A stretch of 56,376 nt of DNA from Methanobacterium sp. UBA176 (lineage in GTDB: Archaea; Methanobacteriota; Methanobacteria; Methanobacteriales; Methanobacteriaceae). How positions within the stretch are numbered: the first letter of the stretch is position 1; each line of letters starts with the position of its first letter. The stretch lies in NCBI GenBank assembly GCA_002505765.1, contig DAVZ01000020.1:1-56376 (forward strand). The letters are read 5' to 3'. Made by a program: the position numbers and the translations under genes. Below the pieces are notes generated by a model. That model made no database searches and was not told the DNA's origin. It was given only the letters and a program-made list of their open reading frames with translations. Below are positions 44,374 through 52,421 of the stretch, in pieces.

Positions 44374-45858
44374 TTAAATTACATTATGTTTCTGCAGAAG
44401 CATTAATTCATCAGTATTAAGCTTTTTACCATCTTTAAACCTCTGATATATATCTTCTGCCAATTCCTTTTCTTCTTTATTCTTCTTCATAGATACTTCG
44501 CTTTCATATGTTCGATTTTTAGACTTGACCTTATCCAGTCTTTTATTGATCTTGCGAATGTAACCTAAGATCTGTTTTACTTTATCATGCTTTTTAGATG
44601 CATTATTTTTAGCTTTTATAAACTTATTATGTGCCTCATCAGCTTTGGCCCTTATATCGTCTATCTGCTTGAAGTACTCCACCATCTTTTCATGGGTGAC
44701 CTGTGCCTCTTCAGAAAACTCAACCACTTTATCATGGTACGATTCTGATTTTTCCTTGAGCTCAAGAGCTTCCTTCTGGATTTTCTCGTCTTCATTCATA
44801 TCCTGTAGTTTTTTCCTTAAATCAGTTACTTTATTAACAAGCTCATTTTCTTTTTTTATGTTGAGCACCCTTGTCTCAATGGTTTTTTCCAGTCTTTTTA
44901 TTTCATTTTCAAGGTTAATTCTGTCTTTTTTGCCTGATGCCCATTCCATTTTCTTAAGTTCCTCGTTGGTTTTATCCCTGAGCTTTTTGTATTTTTTAAC
45001 TTCTTTGTTTGTCTGGTCACGCTTATCTCTGTATTCAATTGCATAATCAAGATTTTCTTTTATACTTGCATTTAAACTGTTTCTTAACCCCCTCTGTTCA
45101 TTTGCTTCAGAGTTTAGATCATCTCGAATTTTGATAATTTCCTTAAGCTTTTTTTCGCAATTACGTTTTTGGTCAAGGAGTTTATCGAAACTTTCTTCAT
45201 CTTCTATGGCCTGGGAAAATTTGTCGACTTTAATTTCTTCAAAATAGGGTAAAAGTTCCCTTAAATCTCTTTTTTCAATTACTAAATCAGCCATTTCCAT
45301 TAAAACAGGTTTTGCATTGAAAGCTATCCCCAGTTCAGCCAGTTCAAGCATAGAAATGTCATTAGCACCATCTCCAACTGCGGCGCACTCATCAGCAGAT
45401 ATTTTCTCCATCTTCATTATTTCATTTAAAACATCTGCCTTAGAACCATTTACAAGAGGTCCGCTTACCTCACCTGTTAATACTCCATCTTCTTCATGGA
45501 GAACATTAGAAAAAGCGTAGTCAAGACCCAATTCTTCTTTTAAGCGGTTTGCAATTATTTCAAAACTGCCGCTTATTGTTGCAATTTTGTAGCCTCTTTT
45601 TTTAAGCTCTGCAATGGTCTCTTCAGCACCTTCCATTAGGGGAATGCTGTAAACGACCTCTTTTACATTGCTAACTGATATTCCTTTAAGCAGTGCAACC
45701 CTTTCTTTTATGGCAGTTTCAAAATCGATCAATCCTTCCATTGCTTTTTCTGTTATTTCTGCTATTTCATTTTGAATTCCTACAATTTTGCCAATTTCGT
45801 CTATGGCTTCACCATCAATTAGGACATTATCTAGATCAAAGGCTATGAGTTTAATCAA
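44374..45858 (-). CDS. serB: Phosphoserine phosphatase fused to a long coiled coil
   Basis: A 494-residue two-part protein. Residues 1-210 are a HAD phosphatase of the SerB type: DLDNVLIDGE (catalytic DxDxV), ISGSFEIIANRL, and VGDGANDISMLELAELGIAF with the metal-binding Asp residues. Residues about 215-470 form a long, highly charged coiled coil (for example ELKKMEWASGKKDRINLENE). The start is TTG behind GGTGAT. The usual SerB has only the first part or an ACT domain. The gene lies 32 bases downstream of tbp on the same strand. Phosphatase activity on phosphoserine is the family expectation; the role of the coiled coil is unknown. Confidence 0.9.
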   Translation of the reverse strand: MIKLIAFDLDNVLIDGEAIDEIGKIVGIQNEIAEITEKAMEGLIDFETAIKERVALLKGISVSNVKEVVYSIPLMEGAEETIAELKKRGYKIATISGSFEIIANRLKEELGLDYAFSNVLHEEDGVLTGEVSGPLVNGSKADVLNEIMKMEKISADECAAVGDGANDISMLELAELGIAFNAKPVLMEMADLVIEKRDLRELLPYFEEIKVDKFSQAIEDEESFDKLLDQKRNCEKKLKEIIKIRDDLNSEANEQRGLRNSLNASIKENLDYAIEYRDKRDQTNKEVKKYKKLRDKTNEELKKMEWASGKKDRINLENEIKRLEKTIETRVLNIKKENELVNKVTDLRKKLQDMNEDEKIQKEALELKEKSESYHDKVVEFSEEAQVTHEKMVEYFKQIDDIRAKADEAHNKFIKAKNNASKKHDKVKQILGYIRKINKRLDKVKSKNRTYESEVSMKKNKEEKELAEDIYQRFKDGKKLNTDELMLLQKHNVI

Positions 45859-45890
45859 AAGATCACCGATATTAAATCAAATTATGGAGG

Positions 45891-46436
45891 TTATATTAAA
45901 TCCAATTCTCCTAAGCGTTCCTTGGTTTTTTCAACCCCAAGTTGAGCGTCTTCAAAGCTTTTTGCACCAGTACATACTACTTTTCCAGAACCAAAAAGGA
46001 GTAAAACTACTTTAGGATCTTCAAGTCTGTAAACTAAACCAGGGAATTGCTCTGGTTCATATTCTGTATTCTCTAAATCTAAAGCCACAGCTTCAAGGTT
46101 CAATGTTTTTCCAAGGTTGGCTGAAGCTACGATGTTTTGAATTTTAATTTCAAATTCTTTAGGTATCTCTGGATCCAGGGTTCTCATCTTATCCACAGTT
46201 ATATGAATTGCTTTAATGGAGTCTTCTATTGATTTTGCTCCTGTACATACCAGTTTTCCTGATCCAAATATAAGAGCAGCAGTTTTTGGCTCTTTAAGTT
46301 TATAAATTAATCCTGGGAAATTTTCTGAATTGAATTCAACACCTTCAAGCGCTGGAGCTACCTTTGGAAGTTCAATGGACTTCCCAAAAGCTGCAGAAGC
46401 CACGATATTTTCAACTTTGATTTCTACGTTCGACAA
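45891..46436 (-). CDS. tbp: TATA-box-binding protein
   Basis: A 181-residue general transcription factor made of two direct repeats of about 90 residues: IKVENIVASAAFGKSIELPK and IKIQNIVASANLGKTLNLEA. Each repeat ends in the saddle motif (AALIFGSGKLVCTGAKS; VVLLLFGSGKVVCTGAKS) that carries the DNA-intercalating phenylalanines. It binds TATA boxes with TFB to recruit RNA polymerase. The start codon is TTG at 46436 behind GGAGGAAT; there is no ATG alternative. serB follows in the same transcript. Confidence 0.97.
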   Translation of the reverse strand: MSNVEIKVENIVASAAFGKSIELPKVAPALEGVEFNSENFPGLIYKLKEPKTAALIFGSGKLVCTGAKSIEDSIKAIHITVDKMRTLDPEIPKEFEIKIQNIVASANLGKTLNLEAVALDLENTEYEPEQFPGLVYRLEDPKVVLLLFGSGKVVCTGAKSFEDAQLGVEKTKERLGELDLI

Positions 46437-46660
46437 ATATATTCCTCCAAATTTCGTTTATTAAAATATAAAAAGATGATTTTTACTGCACCTGTAGTTG
46501 ATCAAACTGTAAGTAATAATTTTGAAATTATATCCAAAAATATAGCTTATTTCTATAAAATGACCATCATTGCTCAATACTATATTTCAATGTAATTATA
46601 TATAGACTATATACAGTTTTTTTGAGTTCAACTAGTTTATATTATTTATAGTAGATAAAA

Positions 46661-46673
46661 TTTATTTATATAT
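46661..46673 (+). promoter_or_regulatory. TATA box for the 46713-47672 unit
   Basis: TTTATTTATATAT lies about 40-52 bases before the ATG at 46713. Opposite-strand TATA-like sequence at 46459-46474 is close enough to serve tbp. The 276-base divergent region contains no gene. Confidence 0.45.
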
Positions 46674-46712
46674 GTTTCTTAAATCTACTTAAATGTATAT
46701 AAAGGTAGCACC

Positions 46713-47096
46713 ATGATTAGTCCCAAAGTTTATCGTAAACAAATTGATGATCTGAAAATAGAGGGCATGATCGTAATTGCCGAAAATTCTGAGGAAGCCT
46801 CTAATTTGCTGGGTATACTTGAAAATCTGGAAAAGATACTGGTTAGAATCAGAGTAAACGTTCGAATGGATATCAGGGCAATTAGAAGAGAGTACATAGA
46901 AAAAATAAAAAATACTGAAAAATCTAATAAATGGATTGAAAAGAACAAACTCAAAGAAAAGAAATATCTGGTAATAGAAAGAGGTTTGAAGTTAGCATCT
47001 TACGAAACCATTGAAGATACCATTGAAGATTATTTATTCCAGATTAAAAACGCCAAAGTATACCTTAAAAGCGTGATTCGTGAAGGGGAAGATTAA
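46713..47096 (+). CDS. Conserved-looking protein of unknown function
   Basis: A 127-residue, mainly helical, basic protein that I do not recognise. It has an alpha/beta-like N-terminus (IEGMIVIAENSEEASNLLGI) and a strongly basic middle (VRMDIRAIRREYIEKIKN, KSNKWIEKNKLKEKKYL). Its stop codon is in the same frame as the CYTH coding sequence that follows, with only six codons between the stop and the probable start of that protein. The gene order tbp, this gene, CYTH protein, aksA resembles that of Methanothermobacter as I recall it. A nucleic-acid-binding role is possible from the charge but unproven. Confidence 0.72.
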   Translation: MISPKVYRKQIDDLKIEGMIVIAENSEEASNLLGILENLEKILVRIRVNVRMDIRAIRREYIEKIKNTEKSNKWIEKNKLKEKKYLVIERGLKLASYETIEDTIEDYLFQIKNAKVYLKSVIREGED

Positions 47097-47114
47097 TATT
47101 CAGGTGGTGTTACC

Positions 47115-47672
47115 GTTATAGAGGTTGAGGTTAAAGCCCACATAGATGAATTTGATAATGTTAAAGTCAAATTAGATGAAATTGGCGCAGTTAAATCGAA
47201 AAGAGAGCATCAGGAAGATATTTATTTTAATAACACCCAGTTAAGAGATTTTGAAAAAACAGATGAAGCTTTAAGAATTAGAACCACAACTATTGAAGGA
47301 GATAAAAGGGTGATCCTTACTTACAAGGGCGCAAAGATGGATGCAATAAGTAAAACACGTAAAGAGATAGAAGTGGAAGTGGAAGACTCTGAAAATACAG
47401 AATCCATACTTGAAAATCTTGGATTTAAAGCAGTTGAAAGGATTAAAAAAGATAGAACCACATATTTATTTAATAAATTCATCATAACCCTTGATGATGT
47501 TTATAAAGTTGGAAAATTTGTGGAAATAGAAAAGGAAGTCGCTGAAGGCGAAGATTTTGAAGACACCCTGGATAAAATTTTTGAAATATACAAAAAAATT
47601 GGTATAGAAGAGGGTTTTGAGAGGAGATCCTACCTCGAACTCCTTGGAATCTATAACCCAGACACACAATAA
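47115..47672 (+). CDS. CYTH-domain protein (class IV adenylate cyclase/thiamine-triphosphatase type) lacking a standard start codon
   Basis: The coding sequence reads IEVEVKAHIDEFDNVKVKL..., with the ExExK metal-binding motif (EVEVK) at the extreme N-terminus, then YFNNTQLRDFEKTDEALRIR, ILTYKGAKMD and EIEVEVED, ending after about 185 codons. This is a complete CYTH (tunnel-fold) domain that binds triphosphates. No ATG, GTG or TTG lies in frame between the preceding in-frame stop (47094-47096) and GTG at 47310. A ribosome binding site AGGTGGTG at 47102-47109 is placed to start at GTT 47115 or ATA 47118. Starting at 47310 would delete the catalytic motif, so either a rare start codon, a mutation or a sequence error is involved. 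Confidence 0.75.
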   Translation, partial: VIEVEVKAHIDEFDNVKVKLDEIGAVKSKREHQEDIYFNNTQLRDFEKTDEALRIRTTTIEGDKRVILTYKGAKMDAISKTRKEIEVEVEDSENTESILENLGFKAVERIKKDRTTYLFNKFIITLDDVYKVGKFVEIEKEVAEGEDFEDTLDKIFEIYKKIGIEEGFERRSYLELLGIYNPDTQ

Positions 47673-47811
47673 ACCAATCCATTAAAAATGAAGCTTTTAA
47701 TTTTGTTTAAAACTATAATTTAAGATATTTTGGATAGATCCTCATTATTTACTGGTATTAAGACATAAAAAGCTGTAATTAATAACATATACATAAGATA
47801 TTAAAGATAAT

Positions 47812-47826
47812 ATTTTTATAAATAAA
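47812..47826 (+). promoter_or_regulatory. TATA-like element before aksA
   Basis: ATTTTTATAAATAAA lies 81-95 bases before the TTG start of aksA. The ribosome binding site is GGGTGGGAATGG. The rest of the 234-base gap has no gene. Confidence 0.4.
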
Positions 47827-47906
47827 AAAACAAAATAAAATCAATCTAAAGAAATTTAAATTTTGGTTAAAACTAATGATTATTTTAATAATAGGGTGGG
47901 AATGGT

Positions 47907-49082
47907 TTGAAGTATTTTGTCAGTCCTTTTAATAACGATGCAAAGGTTAAATTTCCAGGAAAAATCACCATATACGACACTACAATGAGAGACGGTGAAC
48001 AAACTCCTGGAGTGTGTTTAAGAACGCCAGAAAAGCTACAAATAGCAAGAAAGCTTGATGAGATTGGAATACACCAGATAGAAGCAGGATTTCCCATAGT
48101 TTCAGGCGAAGAGAAAAAATCAGTTAAAGCCATTGTAAAAGAGGATCTAAATGCGGACATACTGGTTCTATCAAGGACCAAAAAAGAAGACATAGATACA
48201 GCAATAGACTGCGATGTGGATGGTATAATAACCTTTATGGCCACTTCAGAACTCCACCTGAAGCATAAACTTAAAATGACCCAGGAAGAGGCACTGAATA
48301 TTTGCATGAAATCCATAGAACATGCAAAGGATCACGGCATCTTTGTGGCTTTTTCAGCAGAAGATGCAACCAGAACTGATTTAGGATTTTTAAAGAAGAT
48401 ATACAATCGAGCAGAAGAATACGGCGTTGAACGGGTACATATCGCCGATACTGTAGGTGCGATTAGCCCTCAAGGCGTTGGTTACCTGGTAAGGGAATTA
48501 AGAAAGGATATAAATACAGAAATAGCAATGCATTGTCACAATGACTTTGGTATGGCCATTGCAAACTCCATTGCAGGTCTTATTGCCGGAGCAAGTGCAG
48601 TATCCACTACAGTTAATGGAATAGGGGAACGTGCCGGTAACGCGTCTTTAGAAGAACTTGTCATGAGTCTTACTCTTATTTATGGATTGGATTTAGGTTT
48701 TAAACTTGAAAATTTTTACAAACTTTCAAAACTGGTGGAAAAACTTACCAATGTATCTGTACCTGAAAATAAGCCCATTGTAGGTAGAAATGTGTTCAGG
48801 CATGAATCAGGAATCCATGTAGATGCGGTTATTGAAGAACCGCTGACCTATGAGCCATTCTTACCTGAATTAATCGGCCATCACAGACGGATAGTTCTTG
48901 GAAAACATTCAGGATGCAGAGCAGTTAAAGCTAAGCTCGATGAATGCGGAATTGAAGTTACAAAGGATGAACTCTGCCAGATTGTTGAACAGATTAAGAA
49001 AAGCAGAGAAAAGGGTAAATACATTAACGATGAACTTTTCAACAAGATCGTGAGGTCTGTGAGGGGTCTTGCAGATTTATAG
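47907..49082 (+). CDS. aksA: Homocitrate synthase AksA
   Basis: A 391-residue acyltransferase of the isopropylmalate/homocitrate synthase family. IYDTTMRDGEQTPGVCL near residues 22-38 and AMHCHNDFGMAIANS near 211-225 are the metal- and acetyl-CoA-related motifs. It lacks the C-terminal leucine-regulatory domain of LeuA. In methanogens AksA extends 2-oxoglutarate by repeated rounds to the 2-oxosuberate chain of coenzyme B; the neighbouring aconitase-type gene supports that reading over leucine or citramalate synthesis. Start codon TTG. Confidence 0.9.
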   Translation: MKYFVSPFNNDAKVKFPGKITIYDTTMRDGEQTPGVCLRTPEKLQIARKLDEIGIHQIEAGFPIVSGEEKKSVKAIVKEDLNADILVLSRTKKEDIDTAIDCDVDGIITFMATSELHLKHKLKMTQEEALNICMKSIEHAKDHGIFVAFSAEDATRTDLGFLKKIYNRAEEYGVERVHIADTVGAISPQGVGYLVRELRKDINTEIAMHCHNDFGMAIANSIAGLIAGASAVSTTVNGIGERAGNASLEELVMSLTLIYGLDLGFKLENFYKLSKLVEKLTNVSVPENKPIVGRNVFRHESGIHVDAVIEEPLTYEPFLPELIGHHRRIVLGKHSGCRAVKAKLDECGIEVTKDELCQIVEQIKKSREKGKYINDELFNKIVRSVRGLADL

Positions 49083-49109
49083 TTGATTTTAAATCTATGG
49101 TTTGATCAT

Positions 49110-50357
49110 ATGAATATCACCGAAAAAATACTTTCAAGGGCAGCAGGGAAAGATTCAGTAAGTCCTGGAGAAATCATTGAAGCAAGTGTAGATTTAGCAA
49201 TGAGCCACGACGGAACGTCCCCTCCCACCATAAATACCTTTAATAAAATCGCTGATAAAGTCTGGGATCCAGAAAAAATTGTAATTGTTTTTGATCATAA
49301 TATCCCTGCAAATAATATCGGTTCTGCGGAATTTCAAAAGGTTACCAGAGATTTTGCCAAAAAGCAGGGCATTAAAAATATATATAGCCATGGAGAGGGG
49401 ATATGTCATCAGGTGCTTCCAGAGAGGGGTTACATTAAACCAGGGACCGTTGTAGTAGGTGCAGATTCACACACGTGCACCTATGGAGCCTTTGGAGCAT
49501 TTGCAACAGGTATGGGCGCGACAGATATTGCAATGGTCTATGCCACAGGTAAAACATGGTTTATGGTGCCTGAAGCCTTCAAAGTAAATATAAACGGAAA
49601 TTTGAGAGAATTTGTAACTGCAAAGGATGTAATACTCAATGTGGCTGGTGAAATTGGATCATATGGAGCCACCTACAAATCTCTGGAGTTTCACGGCGAA
49701 ACAATAGATTCAATGGATGTTTCAGGACGGATGACCATCTGTAACATGGCTATTGAGCTTGGAGCCAAAAACGGTATCATGGAACCAAATGAAAATACTC
49801 TTAAGTACCTCAAAAACATAGAAGTATGCGATTTTGAGGTAGTTAAATCAGATAAAGACGCAGATTATGAAAAAGAGTATTTATTTGATGTAAGTGATAT
49901 GGAACCCCAGATATCATGTCCAAGTGACGTGGATAACGTTTCTGGAATATCTAAAGTAGAGGGAACATCTATAAACCAGGCATTCATTGGATCGTGCACC
50001 AACGGAAGACTTGAGGATTTGAGGATTGCGGCAAAGGTGCTTGAAGGTAAAAAGGTGCATGAAGATGTAAGACTAATTATAGTACCCGCATCAGCAAATA
50101 TTTACAAAGATGCCATGAGGGAAGGTATCATTGACACATTTATAGATGCTGGAGGTATAGTTTGTAATCCGGGATGCGGACCGTGTCTTGGAGCCCATAT
50201 GGGAGTTTTAGGAAAAGAGGAGGTGTGTATTTCCACCACTAACAGAAACTTCGTTGGCAGAATGGGAGACCCTGAATCATTTTTATACCTTGCAAATCCG
50301 GCAGTTGCAGCTTATTCAGCGGTATTTGGAGAAATCAGGAATCCTCAGAATGAATAA
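49110..50357 (+). CDS. aksD: Homoaconitase large subunit (AksD/HacA, aconitase family)
   Basis: A 415-residue large subunit of a homoaconitase or isopropylmalate isomerase. Fe-S cluster ligands are visible in GSCTNGR near residue 297 and CNPGCGPCLGAH near 354-365. VVGADSHTCTYGAFGAFATGMGATD near 113-137 is typical. The open frame starts at 49083, but ATG 49110 gives the family N-terminus MNITEKILSRAAG. It directly follows aksA, and both together fit the 2-oxoacid chain elongation for coenzyme B. The small subunit is not in this window. Confidence 0.92.
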   Translation: MNITEKILSRAAGKDSVSPGEIIEASVDLAMSHDGTSPPTINTFNKIADKVWDPEKIVIVFDHNIPANNIGSAEFQKVTRDFAKKQGIKNIYSHGEGICHQVLPERGYIKPGTVVVGADSHTCTYGAFGAFATGMGATDIAMVYATGKTWFMVPEAFKVNINGNLREFVTAKDVILNVAGEIGSYGATYKSLEFHGETIDSMDVSGRMTICNMAIELGAKNGIMEPNENTLKYLKNIEVCDFEVVKSDKDADYEKEYLFDVSDMEPQISCPSDVDNVSGISKVEGTSINQAFIGSCTNGRLEDLRIAAKVLEGKKVHEDVRLIIVPASANIYKDAMREGIIDTFIDAGGIVCNPGCGPCLGAHMGVLGKEEVCISTTNRNFVGRMGDPESFLYLANPAVAAYSAVFGEIRNPQNE

Positions 50358-50370
50358 ATCTATGACTACC

Positions 50371-50530
50371 ACCATCATAACGCCCATCTTTCATTGAAAA
50401 AGCCGGAGAAACTTTGTTTCTTCGCAGCAAAAACAAAGCTTTCCAGGCCCCGCTCAAAAACAAGCATGATCTCTGATTTGATGCTCCAGAATTCATGAAT
50501 TTTGAGAGTTTTTTCGCTCTAAAGAAGAAT
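50371..50530. repeat. Hairpin-rich gap between aksD and the chorismate-lyase-like gene
   Basis: Several inverted repeats lie close together: GAAAC-TTT-GTTTC at 50408-50420, AGCATGATC-tct-GATTTGATGCT at 50463-50485 with mismatches, the palindrome AATTCATGAATT at 50490-50501, and CTCAAAA (50453-50459) with TTTTGAG (50500-50506) around them. Base composition is more GC-rich than neighbouring gaps. Resembles the hairpin clusters at 95-310 and 53578. No gene lies here. Confidence 0.55.
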
Positions 50531-50545
50531 CACACTAAAATCATT

Positions 50546-51091
50546 ATGACCACAATAATAAATGTAATGGAAAAGATAAATGAACTGGAAAAAGACTTAG
50601 GACATCTTTCAAGCGCACAAAAAATACTTCTTGCAACAGACGGCTCGATAACAACTATACTGGACGTCTTAAAAGGACATATAAATGTAAATACGCTCAT
50701 CCAGGAGTTTCGAGAAGCGGATGAAGAGTCTGCAAAGGAGTTATGCATCAAAAAAAAGGATACCATAAATTACAGAGCAGTAATTATGAGCCATAAGCCA
50801 GAAAAGCCCTTAATACATGCTATATCCCTAACTCCACTTAATAGGCTTAATAACGACTTCAAAGAAGATTTACTAAAGGCAGATATACCCATCGGCCGGA
50901 TTTTAAAGAAATACAACATAGAATCAAGAAGGGAAGTGACCCATATCGGCGCAGAAGAACCAGATGAGGAGCTTAAAAAAATATTCAAAACAGATTCATT
51001 AATGCTCACCAGAACTTATAACATTATCTACAGGGATAAGGTGCTTATAAGGATAAAAGAAACTTTCCCCTATGAAATGTTTAGAGAATAA
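50546..51091 (+). CDS. Chorismate lyase-like protein (DUF98 family)
   Basis: A protein of about 181 residues. The segment LSSAQKILLATDGSITTILDVLKG and the later MLTRTYNIIYRDKVLIRIKETFP match the DUF98/archaeal chorismate-lyase-like family (PF01947-type), related to the UbiC/UTRA fold. The open frame begins at 50495, but residues before 50546 overlap the hairpin region. ATG 50546 or 50567 are both possible; no good ribosome binding site decides. In a methanogen with p-hydroxybenzoate-like needs (methanopterin) the activity would be chorismate to 4-hydroxybenzoate, inferred. Confidence 0.82.
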   Translation: MTTIINVMEKINELEKDLGHLSSAQKILLATDGSITTILDVLKGHINVNTLIQEFREADEESAKELCIKKKDTINYRAVIMSHKPEKPLIHAISLTPLNRLNNDFKEDLLKADIPIGRILKKYNIESRREVTHIGAEEPDEELKKIFKTDSLMLTRTYNIIYRDKVLIRIKETFPYEMFRE

Positions 51092-51112
51092 TCCTAAATT
51101 GAGGCGATATAA

Positions 51113-52102
51113 ATGGGATTGAAATTCAGAGATATTGCATCTGCTCATGAAATAAAACTCAACGAATTAAAGGGCAAAACAGTGGCCTTAGACGCTGCAA
51201 ACACAATCTACCAGTTTTTAACAAGCATCAGACAGATGGACGGCACGCCGCTCATGGATCACAATGGAAATATCACCTCTCACTTCAGCGGAATCCTTTA
51301 CAGAACCTCTTCACTTGTAGATAAAGGAATAAAACCAGTATATGTGTTTGACGGCAAACCTCACCTTCTTAAAAAGAATACTCAAACTGATAGACGACAG
51401 ATAAGGGAAGAAGCAGAAATAAAATGGAAAGAAGCCATTGATGAAGGTAGGATAGAAGATGCACGTAAATTTGCGGTGCGTTCATCCAGAATGTCGTCTG
51501 GAATCGTTGAAGGATCCAAAACTCTGCTGGAATTAATGGGAATCCCCTACATTCAGGCGAAATCCGAGGGAGAAGCCCAGGCCTCATTTATGGTTGAAAA
51601 AGGAGACGCCTGGATCGTTGCCTCACAGGACTACGACTGCCTCCTGTTTGGGGCGCCGAGAATGCTTAAAAACATCGCTGTTCGAGGCCCAAGGTCACGT
51701 TTAGAGATAATCTATCTAAATGAAGTTTTAGAAGAAAACGGATTAACTCGCGAGCAGCTCATTGACGTTGCCATTCTCGTTGGAACCGATTTTAATCAGG
51801 GGATAAAAGGAGTTGGAGCTAAAAAAGGTCGAAATCTCGTTAAAAAACATGGCGATGTTTACAGCGTGCTGAAGCATCTTAAGACTGATATGGATGTTGA
51901 TCCCCAGGAAGTTAGAGACATATTTTTAGACCATGACTTCATCGAAGATTATGAGGTGAAATGGGATAAACCAGATAGAGATGGATTAATTGACTTTTTA
52001 TGCGAGAAGCATGATTTTTCAGTGGATCGTGTTGTTGGAGCTCTTGATAAGTTGAAGAAGTTAAATCCTGCACAGAAAAGCCTTGAACAATGGTTTGGTT
52101 AA
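51113..52102 (+). CDS. fen: Flap endonuclease-1
   Basis: A 329-residue 5'-flap endonuclease that processes Okazaki fragments. N-terminal MGLKFRDIASAHEIKLNELKGKTVALDA, YVFDGKPHLLK and the acidic cluster SEGEAQASFMVEKGDAWIVASQDYDCLLFGAP are the XPG-N and XPG-I regions, followed by a helix-hairpin-helix (FNQGIKGVGAKKG). The C-terminal KSLEQWFG is a PCNA-binding PIP box. ATG follows GAGGCGAT. Length is normal for archaeal FEN-1. Confidence 0.97.
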   Translation: MGLKFRDIASAHEIKLNELKGKTVALDAANTIYQFLTSIRQMDGTPLMDHNGNITSHFSGILYRTSSLVDKGIKPVYVFDGKPHLLKKNTQTDRRQIREEAEIKWKEAIDEGRIEDARKFAVRSSRMSSGIVEGSKTLLELMGIPYIQAKSEGEAQASFMVEKGDAWIVASQDYDCLLFGAPRMLKNIAVRGPRSRLEIIYLNEVLEENGLTREQLIDVAILVGTDFNQGIKGVGAKKGRNLVKKHGDVYSVLKHLKTDMDVDPQEVRDIFLDHDFIEDYEVKWDKPDRDGLIDFLCEKHDFSVDRVVGALDKLKKLNPAQKSLEQWFG

Positions 52103-52164
52103 TAAAATTTAAACCCGAGAAGAACTAAACGTTGTATTTATATCAGTTTCTAAATACTTTCAGT

Positions 52165-52344
52165 ATGAAAAATAATTACAATAAAAGTGCTTTAATTTTA
52201 GTTGTAATGGGAATTGTTCTTTTTGTTATTAATGTTGTAGATGTTTTTTTAGGGTATTATAAAACACATGGGAAAGGATTACAAATTATAGGACTATTTT
52301 TTATCGTCATTGGAATAATAATCTGGAAAATCCAGTTGAAATGA
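52165..52344 (+). CDS. Small membrane protein, two spans
   Basis: A 59-residue protein with two hydrophobic segments: ALILVVMGIVLFVINVVDVF and QIIGLFFIVIGIIIWKI. The open frame extends to TTG 52132, but the ATG at 52165 gives the more likely N-terminus MKNNYNKSA. No convincing ribosome binding site precedes it. Not recognised; such two-span proteins are frequent and poorly described. It converges on the amidinotransferase gene. Confidence 0.5.
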   Translation: MKNNYNKSALILVVMGIVLFVINVVDVFLGYYKTHGKGLQIIGLFFIVIGIIIWKIQLK

Positions 52345-52421
52345 AGCAGGAACTGATAAAATAACTGAAAAAATTAAGATATAAAAAATAAGAGTTAAAA
52401 ATTTTAAGTTGAAATTTACCT

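Noticed and set aside
47466..47682. Two minus-strand frames opposite the CYTH gene
   Set aside because: Phe-rich antisense shadows without start signals.
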